Below are positions 11,911-23,093 of a DNA stretch of 64,000 nucleotides, one piece after another. The translations under genes were made by a program, and so were the position numbers. The stretch covers positions 146,753 through 210,752 of the forward strand of contig NMRA01000583.1 in NCBI GenBank assembly GCA_002633005.1, read 5' to 3'. Numbering within the stretch: the first letter of the stretch is position 1; each line of letters starts with the position of its first letter. The stretch comes from Phoronis australis. Lineage: Eukaryota; Phoronida; Phoronidae. Under the pieces are notes generated by a model. It did no database searches, was not told the origin of the DNA, and saw nothing but the letters and a program-made list of their open reading frames with translations.

Positions 11911-12246
11911 TTAAGATATCAATAGAAACAAGAGTAAAACTGAGACATATACTGAGATTCGAAGCACTTTAAATGGCAGCAATATTTGACTTTGAACTCG
12001 GCTATTGCTGTTGACTTTCGCAAAAGATCGCCTTCCATTGATTGCTGACACATTATGACAAACGAAATGAAAACGGTAGCCTGGCATTACCTCAGCCGAG
12101 GACTCATCCACTGCGGTTCGCAGTTCACCGACCGTCAGTTTGAATAGGGCAGTCCGGATTACACGGCGACACTCAAACCTCGCTGTAATTACCCACAATG
12201 CCGTAAACATGCGTCGGGCCCATTTGCTACCTCTTTTTCGTGCCAT
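11911..12246 (-). CDS. unassigned basic ORF, possible first exon
   Basis: The first ATG (12244-12246) opens a frame reading MARKRGSKWARRMFTALWVI, followed by a region with ELRTAVDESSAE. A plausible donor (GAG|GTAATG) lies directly after SSAE, so the true coding part may be only about 52 codons plus a downstream exon. The remaining frame to 11911 is probably intron. The start lies about 80 bp from, and divergent to, the THAP-like start at 12324 on the plus strand. The basic first third (KRGSK, RR) could suggest a nuclear or organellar protein, but nothing was recognised. Confidence 0.25.
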   Translation of the reverse strand: MARKRGSKWARRMFTALWVITARFECRRVIRTALFKLTVGELRTAVDESSAEVMPGYRFHFVCHNVSAINGRRSFAKVNSNSRVQSQILLPFKVLRISVYVSVLLLFLLIS

Positions 12247-12323
12247 TGGAGATGGCACATTATTTGCTATTGTCTGATTCTTTTCAAGTTATTCTCAGAT
12301 CCATTTCTCTATTCGTCCTTCCA

Positions 12324-12570
12324 ATGCCAACGAAGTATAATTACTGCTTTGCTGTGGGCTGCAACTCCGACGTAAGAACGTTTGACGCGGGATGTGAAAT
12401 TCTTCGCCTTTCCGACATCAACGAGAGACACCAAAATGTGCCTGATTTACAAAACGAGATCATGCACTTTCTTAACTCTGAGACAAACGAAAGTTCTACC
12501 GCCCTGTAATCCGGGATGGCCTTATTCTACGGGAGCGTCTGAACCAGTGTTCCAGTTTACAAGTTCGTGA
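12324..12570 (+). pseudogene. THAP-like zinc-finger relic, frameshifted
   Basis: ATG at 12324 begins MPTKYNYCFAVGCNSDVR. CxxxxC spacing directly after an N-terminal aromatic is how many invertebrate THAP domains start. About 20 codons later a second frame reads KFFAFPTSTRD, like the conserved aromatic-FP element of THAP domains, and continues to a stop at 12568-12570. The two parts lie in different frames, so at least one frameshift or a short undetected intron separates them. A clear C-x2-H pair at the end of the domain was not found. THAP domains occur in host DNA-binding proteins and in P-element-like transposases; which applies here cannot be told. Confidence 0.35.
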
Positions 12571-12892
12571 CAATATCCCGCTACCGCGGCGAGGAGAGCG
12601 CGCATTTTTTACTTCTCGATCGAATCTTTGTGTATATTCTGATTTCTATGGTCTCAGCCTGTTTGTATACGATCTAAGGATATTTGGCTGAAAACTGTAA
12701 TTATCTAAATGATCTTAACCGTTGCATGAATGTCTCAACGAAACTGTTAATTCGAGCAATGAACTGCAGAACATAAAGTTCCCCACACCGGTTGGCCAGT
12801 ATTAATTGTCCGGTACTTTGACAAGTTAATGTCATAAATCCGGTCATTAATTGCCATTCAGGTCGTCAGCATGCAAGACAAGATTTTCTCAG

Positions 12893-12923
12893 TATCAGGT
12901 GTTTCGATTTACTGCAGAAAAAG
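12893..12923 (+). CDS. short exon candidate (31 nt) of the putative membrane protein
   Basis: Lies between acceptor TTTTCTCAG (ending 12892) and donor GGTAAGT (GT from 12924), phase 0 to 1. It reads YQVFRFTAEK, which would continue the 11294 exon as PYW followed by YQVFRF, keeping the aromatic and alternating pattern. The size is small for an exon, so it needs transcript support. The next exon in phase 1 was not identified. Confidence 0.35.
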
Positions 12924-13591
12924 GTAAGTTCAGCAAAAAATATGTCGTAACTTAGCCAAACAGTGCTGTTACGTGATCGATGGAGTTTATCTCCTAACGT
13001 GTTGCCGACATATCTCTTGCGGGATTTTGTTTAGCTCTACGCAACCTGTCCACCAATTTCCGAAATGTCACCAATGCCTTGAAGAATAATAGCGAGTTAG
13101 CGAGGACTTTCATTTAAATTCTTGTTGAGTTATTTAACGACCTTTTAAGTTAAGGTAATATCCGCTACTCCCATTTCCGAAATGCGGAGTCGTAATGTTG
13201 TTAAAAATGAAATCGAAGCTAGTAAAGCACAACTCTTTCTTGACAATTCATCGGGCAAGTACCGAAGCCCTCTTTCAAAAGCATTTATAAAGTCATTTTT
13301 GACATTTCCAAGGTTGAAAAGTTTTGATTATCGCTCAAAACACTATTCAAATGGTTATAGAAACGTATGTGAAACTCTCTTTGATTGAAAGTACCTGGAC
13401 GTTTACACAACAAACATCGAGTTTTAAGGCTTGTTACAAGAAGTAATTCCGTGGTATGCACTCGAGTGTTGCTCTGTTGATTAATAATATTTAGGGGCGA
13501 TCGGACAGTAAATGATACTCGCTACCGGACCTTATGTGTAGGCCTCTGAAATTTGAACAAAATACATAGTTTCGTTGTCATTTCTTATCAG
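12924..13591. other. intronic sequence, nothing recognised
   Basis: An exon of phase 1 to 2 would be expected here if the flanking exons belong together, but I could not find one with good splice sites. Confidence 0.35.
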
Positions 13592-13766
13592 CAATAGTAA
13601 GTGCCTGTACATGGCACGTAAAATATCATATACTAAGTTTTCTTCAACATACCCTGTGTCAAATGTGCCGTGTGTTTGGGATCACCAATTGAACCAGATC
13701 GGACACCTTAATGTGGGATTGTATGGACTGTCGTTCAAGCTGAGCGTTATCGCCACAAAAGTTACT
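13592..13766 (+). CDS. candidate ectodomain exon
   Basis: Open from an acceptor at 13591 (TTCTTATCAG; an alternative AG lies at 13597) to a weak donor at 13767 (ACT|GTAGGA), phase 2 to 0. It reads SKCLYMARKISYTKFS, NVPCVWDHQLNQ and then GHLNVGLYGLSFKLSVIATK. The last part has the alternating hydrophobic pattern of beta strands (VGLYG, FKLSV). Its phase 0 exit matches the entry of 17198-17333. A chance open frame cannot be excluded, and the link to upstream exons is missing one step. Confidence 0.4.
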
Positions 13767-16290
13767 GTAGGAGCAGGATAGCATTAGTGTTAGCGAGAAT
13801 AACATTGCTACGCAAACTCAACCATGCATGTGACACTTGAGATGCAGAGGACGTACTTAATTTCAAATGAGAAATTGTACACTTAGCTTTGTCACACACC
13901 GACGACAATGAAAAGGTGTGAACTCTTTTTTGAACCACGTGCAAACAGAACTGCCATTATTTGCAATAAACCATCCGTGCTCATCAAATTGCAAGGTGTA
14001 AAACCTAAATGAGAAAAGAAATAGATTTAAGCTATATTTTGTTATGACGACATGAATAAACAGTGATACTATTGATGCATGAAATTAAATAGTTAAATTA
14101 CACCGTTAATATAAAAAGGGTGATGAACCCTGATTTATTGCCATAAAACTAAAAATTTTTAATGCGTAAATACAATGTGCCAAATGGAATTTTAAAATGT
14201 AATGATATTTTATTTTGCACTGGTCAGATAACTTGTATTTCTGTCGCTTTGGTTGACTATACGACCGCCGTGTAGCAAAACTGAATCACATGACTGACAA
14301 CTTTTCGCTGAGTTATGTCTTTATTTAAAAAATTAGGTTCTACTTGTCCAATTGAAGGTGACAGGACCAGCTTAGGGTAAAATTTGCAAATCAGGACTGT
14401 AAAACCAAATTATGTAAAATCAACCCAGATGATGAATGCGAAATGTTTGTAGATAGGAAAGATGCAAAGGGTGTCTCTAAAGTTAATGTGATTTCACCAG
14501 TGGAGCCTACCACTGAGGCCTAGCAACTGAAACTTGTCGCCTCACTAGATCCGTTGCAGGTCCCCCCACTTCGAACCTTACCGCGTTTTAGGTTCTGGAA
14601 AACGACGTACTTGCCGCGGCAGTAATCGTACACAAATAAAATGGGCCGCACTTATACTACACCGTTGTCTCAGTTACTTGCCAACCTGAATTACGATCAA
14701 TATTCAAACGAAAAATTGTCAGTAGTAGGCAACACTATGCCTAATTACTTTGGGCGCTGTCTGGGATATCTGAGCGTAAAATTGCACTACATAAATACCA
14801 TAGATTATGATAGATACAATGTTCATAAAATTTCAACATTTTCTTCTCAATGTAATTGTTATGCTTGACAATGTATTTTTTTCGTGTTCACGTCGGAATG
14901 AGCCACTCTTTAGTCCGGCAATCAAGGTTGATGAAAACATTCGTATTTTTAGCAAGTTTTCATTCAAATGTTTATCAACGTCGAATAAATTTCAAAATGA
15001 AACTCGCGTTTGCGACTATTGCTGTAATACTTATATTTTGCATTTTGTAACAACGACAGTACATGGTGCAGTACTTCCGTTGCTAGGTAACACCGAGCCA
15101 AATATTGCGGATGTCGACGACATCTTGTGAGGCAATTAACAAGACAGTTAAGGAAGGAAAATAAATGAAACCCAGTTACCAAAATAAACATGATCACTTA
15201 GCGTTGCATTTGATATCCGATATTGTAACCTAATATCACGCTTTTTGGACTGAAATTACCGCATGCGATTACACGTAGAATGGTGACCCGATTGTGTTCG
15301 CTTACACAGTACATGATTAATATGGTGGATATTATTAGGCTTCAGGTTCGCAGCAGTGAATTAAATTAACTTAGTGATTTATTGTCACATTGCCCAAATT
15401 CTAATTTGAAATATGGAAAAGTAGTACCTCACGGTACGTTTTATATTCATCACATATGCTTTTTAAGTTTCTTTCATTTTTCTGCAGTTTTTTCAAATAC
15501 GTCACCCAAACTGTTCACGTGGTGGATCACATTCCATTTGTGTGTACTTGCGCGTTAGGTTACACGTTTTCTCTAGTAAAAGAAACGATTAGTTTTAAGT
15601 TGGACGATTTATTACTTGAATCTAGATGGCAAAAATGAAAATAACGTTAACTGTGCATTGAACTTGTAACATTTCCTGAAAATAGTTAAATAATAACTAT
15701 GTTCGATATTGTGGTTACCAAGGAATCGGCTTCTTAGTTGCACACGATATAACATTTAGCAGCTGGAAACTGAAAAAGAAGTGTCATATAATTAACATTT
15801 TTGTTCCAGATGTTACGTTTGAGAGCTGATTGTATGTTGAGTGTTATTCACCGGTTGCACCTGGTCTGTTTGGCTCTCTATGATAATATACAAAGCTTGT
15901 TACAGCGTTTTTGAGACTTCAATTGAACACATATTTTATATTAAACGACATTTAGTATGCTACTGATACCCTGAATTTGCTATCAATGTTCTTTTGTCCC
16001 AACTTTTACTAAAAAGATTTGGTGATGTGGTCCAAATAATGACAGATGGGTGAAGTGCAACAAGCGACCTCTACAGGTTCTTTACTTTCAGAAAATGTAT
16101 ACTTTTACATGGTTAAAACCAATAGTTTTGTAGTGATCTGACAAAATACATAGACTTGTCCTTCATAACCTTTATTTGATACGGTTTGAGACTCACTTTC
16201 AAACTTTTATTCTATATGATGGTTGCCTAGTTACGAAGGCCCATGAGTGCCAGAAATGAATCTGGTTATTACGGATAACCAATCCTTAGT
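13767..16290. other. intronic or intergenic sequence, no firm feature
   Basis: Open frames near 14641-14868, 14807-15130 and 15456-15638 were inspected. The last has an acceptor (TTTCTGCAG at 15479-15487), but none shows a domain or agreeing phases on both sides. No repeat family was recognised. Confidence 0.35.
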
Positions 16291-16699
16291 CCATGGGCGG
16301 CGCACCATAGGGGGCTGGGGAGCTATAGCCCCACTTCTCTTAGTGCTGCGCATAGGCGGATTTAGGGGGGCAGGGGGGGCCGCCCCTCCCCCCCCTTGGC
16401 TACCGCAAGCAAAATGAAACAGCAACAGTGTGAAGCGTGAGGAAATATTAAGTTCAGCAATTGGGGGTTGGGCTCAGGTCCCACAGGAATGATTGGTCCC
16501 GTCTTTTTAGTCCATTGATAGCTTTTCCTGAACCCGAACGGATCAGGTTCACATTCCTGCCGCCGCAACTTAATTTAGGGCGCTTTGCCCAATTCCCCGA
16601 GGCAACATGTTGGGCCCCCCTTATGGTATCCTAGCTCCGCCACTGCTGCGCCACCCATGGTCTACGGGCGGAGCACCATAGGGGGTGCCGCCCATGTTA
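16291..16699 (+). mobile_element. outer C/G-rich hAT-like repeat, interrupted
   Basis: Sequence starting CCATGGGCGGCGCACCATAG at 16291 continues to 16351 and resumes at 16652 with CACCCATGGTCTACGGGCGG, once the 292-bp insertion at 16352-16643 and one copy of its target duplication are taken out. The rejoined order matches the reverse complement of 42186-42290 (GCTGGGGAG, TAGCCCC, CAGTGCTGCGCC, then CCCATGATCTATAGGCGG) and in part 41347-41394. It is a repetitive element that existed before the inner insertion. No coding sequence. Confidence 0.65.
16352..16643. mobile_element. hAT-type MITE with 8-bp target duplication
   Basis: The element starts ATAGGCGGATTTAGG and ends CCTAGCTCCGCCAC, imperfect inverted repeats that resemble the GGCGGATCTAGG-type ends of hAT MITEs. 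Both flanks carry the same 8 bp, TGCTGCGC (16344-16351 and 16644-16651), the target-duplication length expected for hAT transposition. The interior is C/G-rich at the ends and carries no transposase. It is inserted within the older repeat at 16291-16699. Confidence 0.8.
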
Positions 16700-17197
16700 T
16701 AACAGATTCAAATTTTCTGGCTTTTACGGGCCTTCGTAACTAGTCGCCTACTTGCCACAAAAAATGTTTCAGTGGACCCGTGTTTTCAATTCTGGTGCGC
16801 TGTCGTGTGATTTTTCGTTATATTGTTTACACGGCAAAAATTGTATTGGCAATTACCCGGTGTTTATGAGCCGACATCCGTCCCACAATGCATTTCAAGA
16901 ACGACAGCATACGTACCGAAATCTCCCAAATTCTCACACTGCCGTGTTAGTCTAACCATCCAACCACTCAGTTTCAGTTGAGGTTACTTAGTGACCTGGC
17001 TACTTGTTAAGTCAGCCGCTTGCGTGAACATGTGTGTGATCTCCCTTCACTCGTAAAACAATTATGGGGATTGGTCCTGGGAAATATGACATGGCAACTT
17101 GTTTTACGTGAAACAACGTTGCAATGAAAAATGTGTGCATGCATATCTACATGTTTGTCGACCTGGTTCACAACCAATCATCCTTATTAATTTACAG
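16700..17197. other. intronic sequence, nothing recognised
   Basis: An open frame at 16752-16955 ends in an ordinary stop without splice support; no repeat was seen. Confidence 0.4.
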
Positions 17198-17333
17198 ACC
17201 CTAACCACTGGATCCGCCACACCTAGGAGTTCTATTACGTCGTCTCATGTTGCCTTGCGATTGGAACTGTCTCCCAACCATGTCTACTCTAATGACAGCT
17301 TCCGTTTCACGATGAAACTCTATAGAATACCAG
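17198..17333 (+). CDS. candidate membrane-proximal exon
   Basis: Bounded by acceptor TTTACAG (ending 17197) and donor CCAG|GTACAT (GT from 17334), phase 0 to 1, 136 nt. It reads TLTTGSATPRSSITSSHVAL, then LELSPNHVYSNDSFRFTMKL. The first half is Ser/Thr-rich, the second has strand-like alternation. Its phase 1 exit matches the terminal exon at 20473, and its phase 0 entry matches the exit of 13592-13766. I infer a stalk or last ectodomain part of the membrane protein. Confidence 0.45.
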
Positions 17334-17529
17334 GTACATTAAATTATATTGGTTAAATATCCTATTTATGACTTATATTAGCTTATCAACTGTAGGAATT
17401 CTATCCGTTTATAGTTTTCAGTTAGAGTTCAGCGGGACAACAGTTAGCCGCATCGAGTCGCCTAACCCCTTATACACGCTGAAATTAAAGTCGATGCGAC
17501 AACTACTTTCTTTACCAAGTTTAGTTCAG

Positions 17530-17708
17530 AAACGCAATGTGTCACACACGGCAAACTCCTAAAATAAAGGACGATGCCGGTAAACAAAACGTACGCGATG
17601 TTTCACAAATGCCAAACTCCTTAAGTAAAGGGCGCGTGCCAGTAGACAAAGTGCAATGTGCCACAGACGGGAAAATCCGGAAGCAAAAGGCACATTTCAG
17701 TAAACAAA
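17530..17708. repeat. degenerate tandem repeat, about 60 bp by three
   Basis: Three units start near 17530, 17588 and 17650. Each has a GCAATGTG-like start, a CACA.ACGGCAAACTCC-like middle, an AAAGG/AAGGGC segment and an end in AGTAAACAA or GTAGACAA. Divergence between units is roughly a third, so the array is old. It lies just downstream of the 17198-17333 exon. Confidence 0.65.
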
Positions 17709-20472
17709 ACGATCTACTCTTGCCATATTTTTCTTTTAATAAAAACATTGATATTGGAAGTAACGCTGAATCAGCAACGATGTGAACACGTTCGTAACGT
17801 AAGCATCCACAATAAACTCTACACTTGAAAAACTGTCAACATTGTGTTTCTCACGAAATCAAATACACTTTTTAATTTGGATTCCACACTTGAAAAATGT
17901 ATTCAGATTGGGCAAAAAGGAAAGTCGGGGTTATATTACGGGGTATAAAAACAAATAAATAATTTTGTGAGTATCATGTCAGACACTTTGAATCACAGAA
18001 ATGTACAGGTGATGTAAGCATGTGTCATTGATTGACCGTAAGTCGCAATACAACTCAATATATACTGTACAAGTAGGGCGCCGGATTCGTTACTGTGTCT
18101 CATCGGCACACTGTGTTATATTATTGTACTGCATACTGGGCTAAGAAATAGTTTTTCTCACATGACCTGGAATGTGTTAATAGACGACTGGTTAATAACA
18201 CCGAGTAGGTAATTTTTGATATTACATTGGCGAACTAGAACTAAACGTGCAAAGTAGAAATCCAGACGCCTTACATTTTATCGCCTGCAAAAAAGCAAAT
18301 GCGCGCCAGCCAAACAATGCAGGAATTCCGATTTGACAAGGTTATGATTGACAAATGGAGTGTCGCAAGTGTACGTATTCTCAGTCGGAAGGACATGCAA
18401 ACAGCTTCTTAAACGAACCCATTTTCGACGGCTAATTCCATATCCATGCACGTTCATTCAAACGGAGACGAACCCCAACTCAACTGAGAAACGCGGTGAG
18501 ACTGTGTCTGTGTTGTCTCAAGCCGGAGGCAAAACGTACCCGCTCATCCAAAACCTTTTCCACAAAAAGATGGCGCTTCCCATCAATCACGTGGTTTCTC
18601 ATTTACTTATCGCTAAGGGACGCACTCGGCTGACTGCTAACGGAGACCGTCAACGTCTTTGCTGCTAAGAACTTAGGGGAGAATCTTGACAAAGCACCTT
18701 GACCTACATTCCGCTGCGGCTGACGTCACAGGGACTAAGTAAAAATTAGCCCCAGGTCACGAGAGTTCATGAACCAGAAAATGGTAGCGTATTTGTGTGG
18801 AAAATAAATTTTTGTGTCCAACGTTGAATCAACTCATTGTTTCAAAACCCCGTTTGTAATAATAATTTGTAACTTATAAGAATTAAGATGAAAGCTAACA
18901 GAAAATCTACGCTGTTGAGGTTAGTGAATCTCAGCCTACATGCGGGTAATTATGTATTCAATGAACGTGACCATGATGGTGACCAGGCGACATATATAAC
19001 TCTTTCAAATAAACCTTTTTTCTCTTCAATCTCTAGCTTTTCAGCGAACTCATTGGTCAGTACTTGTCGCAACGTTCACCCGATAAACTTCATATAATAA
19101 ATTATTTCACCATGCGGTAAATCGCACAAAATTCTTAGTTGGAGTTCGGGCAAACACCGGCGCGCTGCCGAGTGTCCCCATAATTGAAACCAAATGAATT
19201 AGGATAATGAAAATTTATCCTTTACGTCAAAAATGCATAAAGATCTTTGGCAATTCACTTTTAGTTGTTACGCAAATTCCCCGTGGTGTTGAGATTAAAC
19301 ATTCTGTCGGGCCATTTTTTTCTGTGTTATTCAACTTTTTTAGTTAGGCGCAGTGAGGTGTAATTCATATTCCAATTTGCAGACTACAATGTTGCAAACC
19401 TTTGAGGAGCATGTGCCTCTTGACTTTGCCACCACACCAGCTTTTCAAGCGGCTAAAAACCAGGCCCACTTTCCACGTGGCTTACCGAGATTTTGTCAAC
19501 TCATGCAATATTTAATTAGGTTGAAATCGAACCACCCATATTTTTAAATTATTCGCGAATTATACATGTACATGATGTGCATGTTAAGTTTCATTCTTTT
19601 TAGATATTTTCGGTCTTCAATGTTTCGTTAGCCAATAAAGGTCCAGCAGACACAACGGCAGCTAAGGCGCGGGCCTGGCGGCTGTCAATATTTTATGTAT
19701 AGGCAAAGGCAAAAGAGACTGGTTTCAATATATATAAGTATCAATTTAAGCATCTGAACACAGCTTCTAGCATGCACTATAAACATGTTGGTGGCCATGA
19801 TTAATAACAGCTAACAGTTTAAACAAAAAGTGAAGCACTGATCTCGTATTGTTACAACTTCGCGGTGTGACGTAAGCAGCTGTAGAATGTGCTTGGTCAA
19901 AATTCTATCAGATTTCCCACCAGAATGTCACATGATTGTGAGCAGCGCTACCTCTTAGTAAAGCGTCACTGCATCCAGCGCTATCTGTTTGTGGTAAAGG
20001 TTTTGGATGAGCGGGTACCTTTTGCGTCTCAAGCTCAATTCAGTGCTCACGCTCGGGGAAGCCTTGCTGACAGTTATTTATAAACATTTTTTTAAGTTTT
20101 AATGTTACAACTTCAATGATTATTTATTAGATTTTAACTTGAATATTTGCAATTCACGATTGTTAAGTTTAAAATAAAACTATTAACAAACTGAATTACT
20201 TTACATTGCGCAAGTGTGTTTTTACAAAAATTGCGTCATGTGGTTGAAAGTTCTATACACGTCCAGTTTTTCGGCAAAAAGGTGGTTCATGTGAAAAAAC
20301 AACAGCCTCCGGATTTCGACAAAATTTCCAAACAGCTTTGCCCATGTCATAAACCTGAGACGAGTGTAGGATACTGTATTTGCGTACTGTTTTGGAGACA
20401 GAAGTGTGTATGTGCTTCACGCTCCCGTAATTGATTCTGTTTAATCTTGATTGTCTCATTATCTCATTACAG
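17709..20472. other. long intron or intergenic sequence
   Basis: Open frames of 60-106 codons near 18348, 18888, 19353 and 19889 lack domains and splice agreement. No repeat family was recognised. Confidence 0.35.
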
Positions 20473-20603
20473 ACGCTCCAACCGCTCAAAAGCTAACCGG
20501 TAGCAACGACCTCACTGTTTTTCTAAGTGCTGGTATTTCTGGTGGAGGTGGCTCTCTGCTTGTTATGTGTTGTTGCATTTATTGCTGCTGCGTCAAAAAA
20601 TGA
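20473..20603 (+). CDS. terminal exon: transmembrane helix and short cysteine-rich tail
   Basis: Acceptor CTCATTACAG ends at 20472; the exon enters in phase 1, as left by 17198-17333 and by the signal-peptide exon. It reads APTAQKLTGSNDLTVFLSAG, then ISGGGGSLLVMCCCIYCCC and VKK before TGA (20601-20603). A hydrophobic segment of about 20 residues followed by a cysteine cluster and two lysines is a single-pass anchor with a tiny cytoplasmic tail. Six cysteines next to the membrane are candidate palmitoylation sites (inference). An AATAAA lies only some 500 bp further on (about 21105). No family was recognised. Confidence 0.55.
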
Positions 20604-23093
20604 GCGATACAACTCATTCAAGTGCTGAAGTTAAAAAATACGCAACCTAGTATAAAATCACATACTTTTATAATTAATGTTAAAACCAAAATTCGACAAA
20701 ATGCAGCAAAATAATAGGATTTGACGTAATAATTTTACCCGCAGAAACAATTCATCTTTAAATTAAGAAGCAAACTATCTTTGCGTGTGAATTAAAAGTT
20801 TAGATACAGCCTCCTAGATTACATGGAAGATGAAATATTTTTGTGTTTTGATTGACCTGTTAGAAATACTACGATTATGGGTTGGATTATGGGCTCTCAT
20901 CGTGAGTCAAGTTTCACTGAGCCAAAAACACGTGACCGTCCAGCAGACTGAGGACCCACCAAGTTACTCCCTTGGGTGTCTGGTCTTGGAATTGCTCAAA
21001 AACATTTATTGAACTTGTGCTCTTGATTGGCATTCAGGCATTTGTATAAGCATTTTATTAACTCCCATAACGTATAAGAACATGCAGCTAAGGTCTACCG
21101 ACAGAATAAATAAAGGCTCGATCATTAAGCGGTTTACAGTACATGTAGTTTTAAACTGCTGGTTGTATGCTATTTTCGTTAATAAACAATATAAACAGCT
21201 TGATTTGAGAGTATTTTTATCCGTTTTAATTACAAGCACTTGATGCACAGCAGTAGCTGAGTAGATACGATGTGAGGCAGACTCCAGAGCCTATGTCAGT
21301 GCATACGACACCCGCTGCACACACTGGCTTATGCGGTTTAACCCTGTCGTGCAAACAGATTTATAGCAGGTACACTGTACATTGTAATACACTGTCACAA
21401 TGTGCATTGAATTCACATGAGATTGGAGGGTCGGAGCGTGTTGGGTGTTACAGCTCCACTGCATACCTACGATTTCATAGGCCCCTGCGCAATTGTTTAT
21501 ATCCTGAATTAGGTGCTTGCGCCAAGGGAAGCATTCAAAAAGATAAGAACCCCGTTTTCATGATTTCAACCGATCCTCGTCCTGTCACCTACAGATGCAT
21601 CATTGACGTCAACCTTGAAAGAAAGCAGGAATCAACTAAAAGCTCGTTCTCCTATTTCACAAACTGGACATTATAGTCCTTGGTGGGTGGGATTTTCCGA
21701 CAGTTGCCGTGTAATTCGCTAAAGCGTAGGTCACGTTTGCCCGTTTAGCAAAAATTGGAAAGGAGTTTTCACTAAATTCCCTTTCAAACTTTTAAGGGTT
21801 GTCCAGGGTTACAGGGCATTATTTTGTTTCAGAGAAGTGGACGTTTTTATTATCTGTTTTAACATGATACCTATTAAAATAGGCCAAAACCGGCTTTGGT
21901 ATCCTTTTAAGTAAAGCCGCTGGTCTCCGCTTCACAGAACACCATTGTCGGCAGTTAATAGTGCACGTTTCCCTATTTTCTCGCCAGACGTCGCTTTTTT
22001 CGGTGTGGTTTCCCATTTCTTCACGCTTATTCGATACTAAGTTCGCATCCATTTTCGTGTGACGCCGGTTATCGTGTACGTTACGACATATATTTGTACA
22101 TTATAATGTCGCACGGGAAATGACGAATTGCATTGTATCGAATGAGCTTATATTTCCGCGTTCTAATTCCCGGGCACGCCAAAACACAAACAATGACATT
22201 GCCGGGATAATTTCTTGGCATAGAGCTTATTAAAGCAGTGGTTATTTATAGAAGAGCCTCTTTTAGGTTAAAAATGTAGTTGAGAGATAAATATAACGAG
22301 GCACTCAAAAAACAAGTTTACACTGTGATTAAGCACAAAGTGCATTGTTTTTAAAACCTAAAATGAGACTCTTCGTAATATGGCGACTACGTGAATAAGT
22401 TCTATTGCAGCGTACGGTGTACATTTGACCATTGCTTTATGGCCTAGATCCAGATGTCCCGCTTTTCCATTTTCGAACGTTGCCAATTATGTACATGTAT
22501 ATATATATATCTGGATTTTTAGCAAACTGTGAGGGTACACTTGTAGAAAATTAATGTGCTCATGATATTTGGCAGCTTATGAACATGTGAGATCTGAAAA
22601 TAATTTTGATTCGGATGTTATCAATCTAACAATATACAGTATTCAACTGAATAATTAGTGAAACCCTAACATATAAGTAAAAAGTACAACATTTGTACGA
22701 ATTGCCTAATAGACAGTTATCAAGAGGGTGAAAAAACATCGCATTTGATGATAACAACCTGAAACGCGTTCAAACAGTGATTGTGGAGAATGTCAAGAGG
22801 AAAACGCCGTGAGACCAGTCCTACTTCATGTTTGTTTTTGTGATAAGGAATCCATGATTTAAATACCTTGTAGCCCAGTTTAGTTGATGATACTATGACT
22901 ATCACATTTTAAATAGTTACTTCACCAGAGAGATTTGACCTTCGGTATGCCAGACGTTTTTACTTCCGCGTAAACAACTGCCAGCCGACAGCCAATAGTG
23001 CGTTGTGTGTTGTTGTCAGTGGCGTCAGAGTGCGAGCCCTGGGAACCAAGTTAGTAAAATTGTAGAGCAAATCTTCAAAACATCATGCGAGCG
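20604..23093. other. no gene recognised
   Basis: AT-rich flanking sequence. The 134-codon open frame at 21272-21676 has no recognisable domain, no splice support and an ordinary composition, so it is not called. A short (TA)n tract lies near 22498-22510. Confidence 0.5.

Noticed and set aside
21272-21676. A 134-codon plus-strand open frame after the terminal membrane exon
   Set aside because: No recognisable motif, signal peptide or splice context.
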